Below, piece after piece: positions 61,340 to 64,000 of a stretch of 64,000 nucleotides of DNA (position 1 is the stretch's first letter; each line of letters begins with the position of its first letter). A model generated the notes under the pieces. That model worked only from the letters and a program-made list of their open reading frames with translations, did not search any database and was not told the DNA's origin. Origin of the DNA: Daejeonella oryzae DSM 19973. Its GTDB lineage: Bacteria > Bacteroidota > Bacteroidia > Sphingobacteriales > Sphingobacteriaceae. A program made the position numbers and the translations under genes. Where the stretch lies: contig NZ_AUHA01000007.1 of NCBI RefSeq assembly GCF_000422945.1, positions 1 to 64,000 on the forward strand, read 5' to 3'.

Positions 61340-61501
61340 AATGGTTAATATTTGTTAAATGAAATTTTTCAATTTATTGATCTGGGTCAATCAGCCTGAA
61401 ACGGTTTAGGCTAAAGCAGTTTCGTTATTAATTGGCAGACTAAATGCCCCAACATTTTAAAGTTTTGAGGTAATACATAAAGTTCATTTAATTTCTGAAT
61501 A

Positions 61502-61909
61502 TTATTTATTTGCACGAATTAGCTGTATAAATACAACCAGAAAAAAGAGGAAAAAAAGCCAATCATTAATACCATAAATTGCGTAATATATGCCTGCCAT
61601 TTTATCTTTCGCAAAAACTTCTGATATACTGTTGTGCATCACCCAATTTGTCCAATGCAAAGCATAGATCAGCTTTTCGATTATAAAGACTCCAATTAGA
61701 AGCGGTATTTTGTCATAATTTTTGGATACTGATAAAAAAATAAAACCCCAAACCACAATCATCAACAGTCCGAAATTCGACATAGCCTGAGTATCATATT
61801 CTGGTATAACAGCATTGCTGAAAAACCTTGAAAATATTAAAACTCCTGAAATATTCATTATTCCAGCCAGTATAAATCCTTTTTCTATGAGCTTGTTTTT
61901 TATATACAT
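61502..61909 (-). CDS. Four-helix membrane protein of unknown function
   Basis: 135 residues from ATG 61909-61907 (MYIKNKLIEKGFILAGIMNI); an ATG at 61930 is also possible. Four hydrophobic segments are visible, with the motif SNFGLLMIVVWGFIFLSVSK, seen in an uncharacterised Bacteroidetes membrane family. The LprI-like ORF upstream runs through its 5' end in another frame. Confidence 0.75.
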   Translation of the reverse strand: MYIKNKLIEKGFILAGIMNISGVLIFSRFFSNAVIPEYDTQAMSNFGLLMIVVWGFIFLSVSKNYDKIPLLIGVFIIEKLIYALHWTNWVMHNSISEVFAKDKMAGIYYAIYGINDWLFFLFFLVVFIQLIRANK

Positions 61910-62354
61910 TGCCTGGTGCATATTTGTCAATCGTTAACATGTCGTAGTACCCTTTTATTTCTAATGCTCTTTGTTTAACAATTTCACAAGAACGTCCGGC
62001 GGCTTCCACACGCCACATCGTCCCTTGCATATTATAGTACATTGTACCAGAAAATTCCATTTCTTTGTCCCGGTAGCTTAACCAGGCATTTTGTGATGCT
62101 TTTAGTTTTGTTCCTTCGCCTGTTTGCAAAGTGTCCATGAGAAGTTTGTAATACTTGTTCATTTCAATGTTCCATTCATCTCTGGCAATTGCTTCGCAGT
62201 TCATCATTCCATAAGTCGTCTGATTTGAATTGATGGTATGACATTTATCTAGTCGGATGTCAATAGGATGTTTTTCCTTTGATTTGTTATCCTGCCCGAA
62301 TGAAGGCACAGTTATAAGACCGAATATTGCAAGAGTTATTGTCTTTAACGTCAT
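61794..62354 (-). CDS. LprI-like (DUF1311) secreted protein with an overrun C-terminus
   Basis: 186 residues from ATG 62354-62352 (signal peptide ending VPSFGQ). The LprI domain covers about 35-145: CHTINSNQTTYGMMNCEAIA, WNIEMNKYYKLLM, KASQNAWLSYRDKEM, ending EIVKQRALEIKGYYDML. LprI-type proteins bind or inhibit lysozyme. After ML the frame continues about 40 more residues through the start of the next gene in another frame, with unusual composition, so the natural stop may have been lost by a frameshift or fusion of spacer DNA. Confidence 0.78.
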   Translation of the reverse strand: MTLKTITLAIFGLITVPSFGQDNKSKEKHPIDIRLDKCHTINSNQTTYGMMNCEAIARDEWNIEMNKYYKLLMDTLQTGEGTKLKASQNAWLSYRDKEMEFSGTMYYNMQGTMWRVEAAGRSCEIVKQRALEIKGYYDMLTIDKYAPGNVYKKQAHRKRIYTGWNNEYFRSFNIFKVFQQCCYTRI

Positions 62355-62585
62355 AATATATTCTGTTTTAGCATTAGGCATAACGGTTAGGTTATTGCCG
62401 AAGGCGGCGGATAGAAGGCACATCACTGTCGCCCTATTACTAAAGTAATTAAAAAGCAGAACAGAACAAGAACCACATTGCCCGGGCATAATGCATACCT
62501 GATGTTAGTCCTCGTTTTGTTATATCATGCATTCGATCAGCGGTCAAATCCTAGTTTGATAAAACTATGTTGCTCCAAATTAAAT

Positions 62586-63149
62586 TCAGTCTTTTACTTC
62601 CTTCAATCCAATTATTCTAGTTAGTTTCTTTAAACCTGTTTTTGATATAAACCGAAAACTTAATTCAAGAAAAACAAATCTGATAAATAATATCACCATA
62701 ACTATTGGGACAATAATTCCGATTGATTTTTCAATTCCTTGCAGGGCGATTGCAATTACAAACCCGACAACCGGCATTAGCATTAGAATAGAAAATAATA
62801 TTTTAAATGCACTATTTATTCTTATCTCAACCGTTCCAAAAGAGTCTTGAAAGTCACCCTCAAAAACACAAAGTGCCCCACGTCCAATTTCGGATGATAT
62901 TATTTTAAACCCGAAGTCATCTACCTGTCCGATAAACTCTTTGTCGGTGTAGTCAGAAACCAATTTGTTAGTCAGTTTTGTGTTGCGCCTTAATTCGTCC
63001 AATGATGTCGCTCTATCATTTCTTAATTCTATTAGCAAACTTTTACTTGGAAACACGTCCATTGAGATTGTGTTGCTTTTTAAATGTTGCCCAACGGTTT
63101 GCAGGTTTAAGTCGAGCCAAAATTTACTTGTAGAATTTACCCATAGCAC
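62586..63149 (-). CDS. Hypothetical protein with two membrane helices
   Basis: 187 residues: N-terminal mixed region (MLWVNSTSKFWLDL), a central domain (DDFGFKIISSEIGRGALCVFEG) and two closely spaced C-terminal helices (about 118-138 and 142-160). I do not recognise the family. It is flanked on both sides by short palindromic spacers. Confidence 0.65.
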   Translation of the reverse strand: MLWVNSTSKFWLDLNLQTVGQHLKSNTISMDVFPSKSLLIELRNDRATSLDELRRNTKLTNKLVSDYTDKEFIGQVDDFGFKIISSEIGRGALCVFEGDFQDSFGTVEIRINSAFKILFSILMLMPVVGFVIAIALQGIEKSIGIIVPIVMVILFIRFVFLELSFRFISKTGLKKLTRIIGLKEVKD

Positions 63150-63215
63150 TAATGTAAATAAATGGTTTAAATTTTTGTGTCCGGACTTCGCTCAAGGCTT
63201 AACTTAAACCTGTTG
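63150..63215. repeat. Short palindromic spacer (attC-like?)
   Basis: On the minus strand the 66 bp gap reads GCCTATAACAACAGGTTT... followed by AAGCC and a TTGAGCGAAGTCC segment. GCCTATAAC and a partly complementary AGTTAAGCC recall the ends of cassette recombination sites (YAAC/GTTR pairs). A related short structure (GGCAATAAC...GTTATGCC) lies upstream of the LprI-like gene at about 62384-62406. Similarity is by eye only. Confidence 0.3.
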
Positions 63216-63815
63216 TTATAGGCTGATTTGTTGTAATATTTTTAAATTTTCAAGCTCTTTTAGAATTTCTTTTTGGTCATTAATTACCGAAGCTTCATTT
63301 AAAGGGTTTTCTGCTTTTCCCGAATTGATACGTCTAAACAATTTATGATTATGAAAATATTTTCTGCTTTCGTAATATTTGGAATTACTTCTGTCAAAAG
63401 GCAGATGATATTGTTCAAAACTTTCGAAAACGAATAGGAGCCGTGAATTATCGAGATAATATTCCCTTACCAAACGAAAGGTTTCTCCCATTTGGTCGGT
63501 TCTTATTTTTTTAAGTTCACTGTTCAAATAGAAAAACTTTGCTTCACCACCTTCATTTGTTCGCTCTAGAAATTCTTTTTTGATTTTATCCCATTTTGTA
63601 ATTTTATTGATTTGATTAAAATTGCCTCGTATTTCATTGATTAAACTCTCGACTTGTTTATTGTTTAGGCTATCTTTTTTAACAGATACTGGATTTATTT
63701 TATCTGCTAATGTTTCAAGATTGTTTTTTGTCGACACAATACTTTTGTCGTGATTTGTACAACTGATGCAGATTACAGAAATAACTAATAAAAGCTGGGC
63801 TGTCTTTATTTTCAT
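63216..63815 (-). CDS. Hypothetical lipoprotein
   Basis: 199 residues with a lipoprotein signal peptide (LLLVISVICISC, Cys at about residue 19), then a charged, mostly helical domain (ESLINEIRGNFNQINKITKW) and a beta-rich part (GEAKFFYLNSELKKIRTDQM, LFVFESFEQYHLPFDRSNSK). I do not recognise the family. It is 9 bp after the partial membrane-protein gene at the right edge, so it is probably co-transcribed with it. Confidence 0.7.
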   Translation of the reverse strand: MKIKTAQLLLVISVICISCTNHDKSIVSTKNNLETLADKINPVSVKKDSLNNKQVESLINEIRGNFNQINKITKWDKIKKEFLERTNEGGEAKFFYLNSELKKIRTDQMGETFRLVREYYLDNSRLLFVFESFEQYHLPFDRSNSKYYESRKYFHNHKLFRRINSGKAENPLNEASVINDQKEILKELENLKILQQISL

Positions 63816-63824
63816 TTGTATTAG

Positions 63825-64000
63825 TCAATAGCACGATTGCTTCGAATCTTCAGCTCGCTTCGATAATGAGACAAATGCCATAAGTCCAATGGTAAAAAGG
63901 AATATTAGCATGTTGCCAACGAGTCCAACTCTATTTTGAATTTTAGCTTTATTTTCGTCAGGCTTTTCTTTAAAGCCAGTATAAATTCCGATAGTCGTAA
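63825..64000 (-). CDS. C-terminal part of a small membrane protein (partial)
   Basis: An open minus-strand frame runs in from the right edge to a TGA at 63827-63825. The tail has a basic/acidic stretch (TGFKEKPDENKAKIQNRVG), one hydrophobic helix (NMLIFLFTIGLMAFVSL) and a charged end. The start lies outside the window. Family not recognised. Confidence 0.6.
   Translation of the reverse strand, partial: TTIGIYTGFKEKPDENKAKIQNRVGLVGNMLIFLFTIGLMAFVSLSKRAEDSKQSCY

Noticed and set aside
1-64000. CRISPR array, rRNA operon or intact transposon
   Set aside because: No regularly spaced repeats, rRNA sequence or transposase were seen; the only tandem repeat is the 3 x 12 bp unit at 20630.

Overview
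The window is a chromosomal segment of a free-living member of the Bacteroidetes, most likely Sphingobacteriales (Pedobacter, Solitalea or Mucilaginibacter-like). The evidence is a TonB-dependent receptor with a carboxypeptidase-like N-terminal domain, few Shine-Dalgarno sequences, a TAnnTTTG promoter element, a Kdp system without KdpE, a Sec-type (clade II) nitrous oxide reductase cluster, and response regulators fused to Crp domains. No rRNA, CRISPR array or intact mobile element was seen. There are two tRNA genes. Identifications come from reading the sequence and from family knowledge; no database search was run.

Layout. 0-0.6 kb: end of an unknown gene and a decayed xseA. 0.8-7 kb: chromate transporter, TonB-dependent receptor, frameshifted TauE/SafE exporter and an Rrf2 regulator, with two copies of a GTCTACTAAATC operator-like site. 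7-8 kb: mostly non-coding, with a MITE-like repeat. 8-19.8 kb: potassium-uptake (Kdp) locus with an NtrC-type response regulator, a kinase-less sensor, a candidate sigma-54 promoter, tiny membrane ORFs including kdpF, kdpABC, a porin, a KdpD sensor domain and a separate histidine kinase. 19.8-21 kb: scar of an integrated element (integrase N-terminus joined to a SRAP fragment) beside tRNA-Pro and tRNA-Ser. 21-23.2 kb: PgpH-like HD phosphodiesterase.

23.3-60.1 kb reads as one large low-oxygen/nitrosative-stress and dormancy island. It holds a truncated haemoglobin-membrane protein-Rrf2 operon, a divergent Fe-S repair protein (RIC/ScdA), a metal P-type ATPase, a PfkB kinase, a LolA-LolCDE-like ABC export operon with its own outer-membrane protein, YtxH, a Ca-type P-ATPase, a soluble FixL-like PAS kinase with a REC-Crp fusion regulator, a Crp/Fnr regulator, an oxidase-like membrane protein, the nos operon (cytochrome c, NosZ, membrane-NosL fusion, NosD, NosF, NosY), a hemerythrin, a second truncated haemoglobin, an L,D-transpeptidase, Hsp20, three tandem-domain universal stress proteins, a TerB-like protein, a Ca/Na antiporter and another P-type ATPase. 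PfkB, Hsp20, several USPs and CtpF-like ATPases are also hallmark members of the mycobacterial Dos (dormancy) regulon, which makes the parallel worth testing.

60-64 kb: a run of small, mostly hypothetical minus-strand genes (DoxX, SRPBCC, LprI-like, lipoprotein) separated by short palindromic spacers, possibly a cassette-like accessory region.
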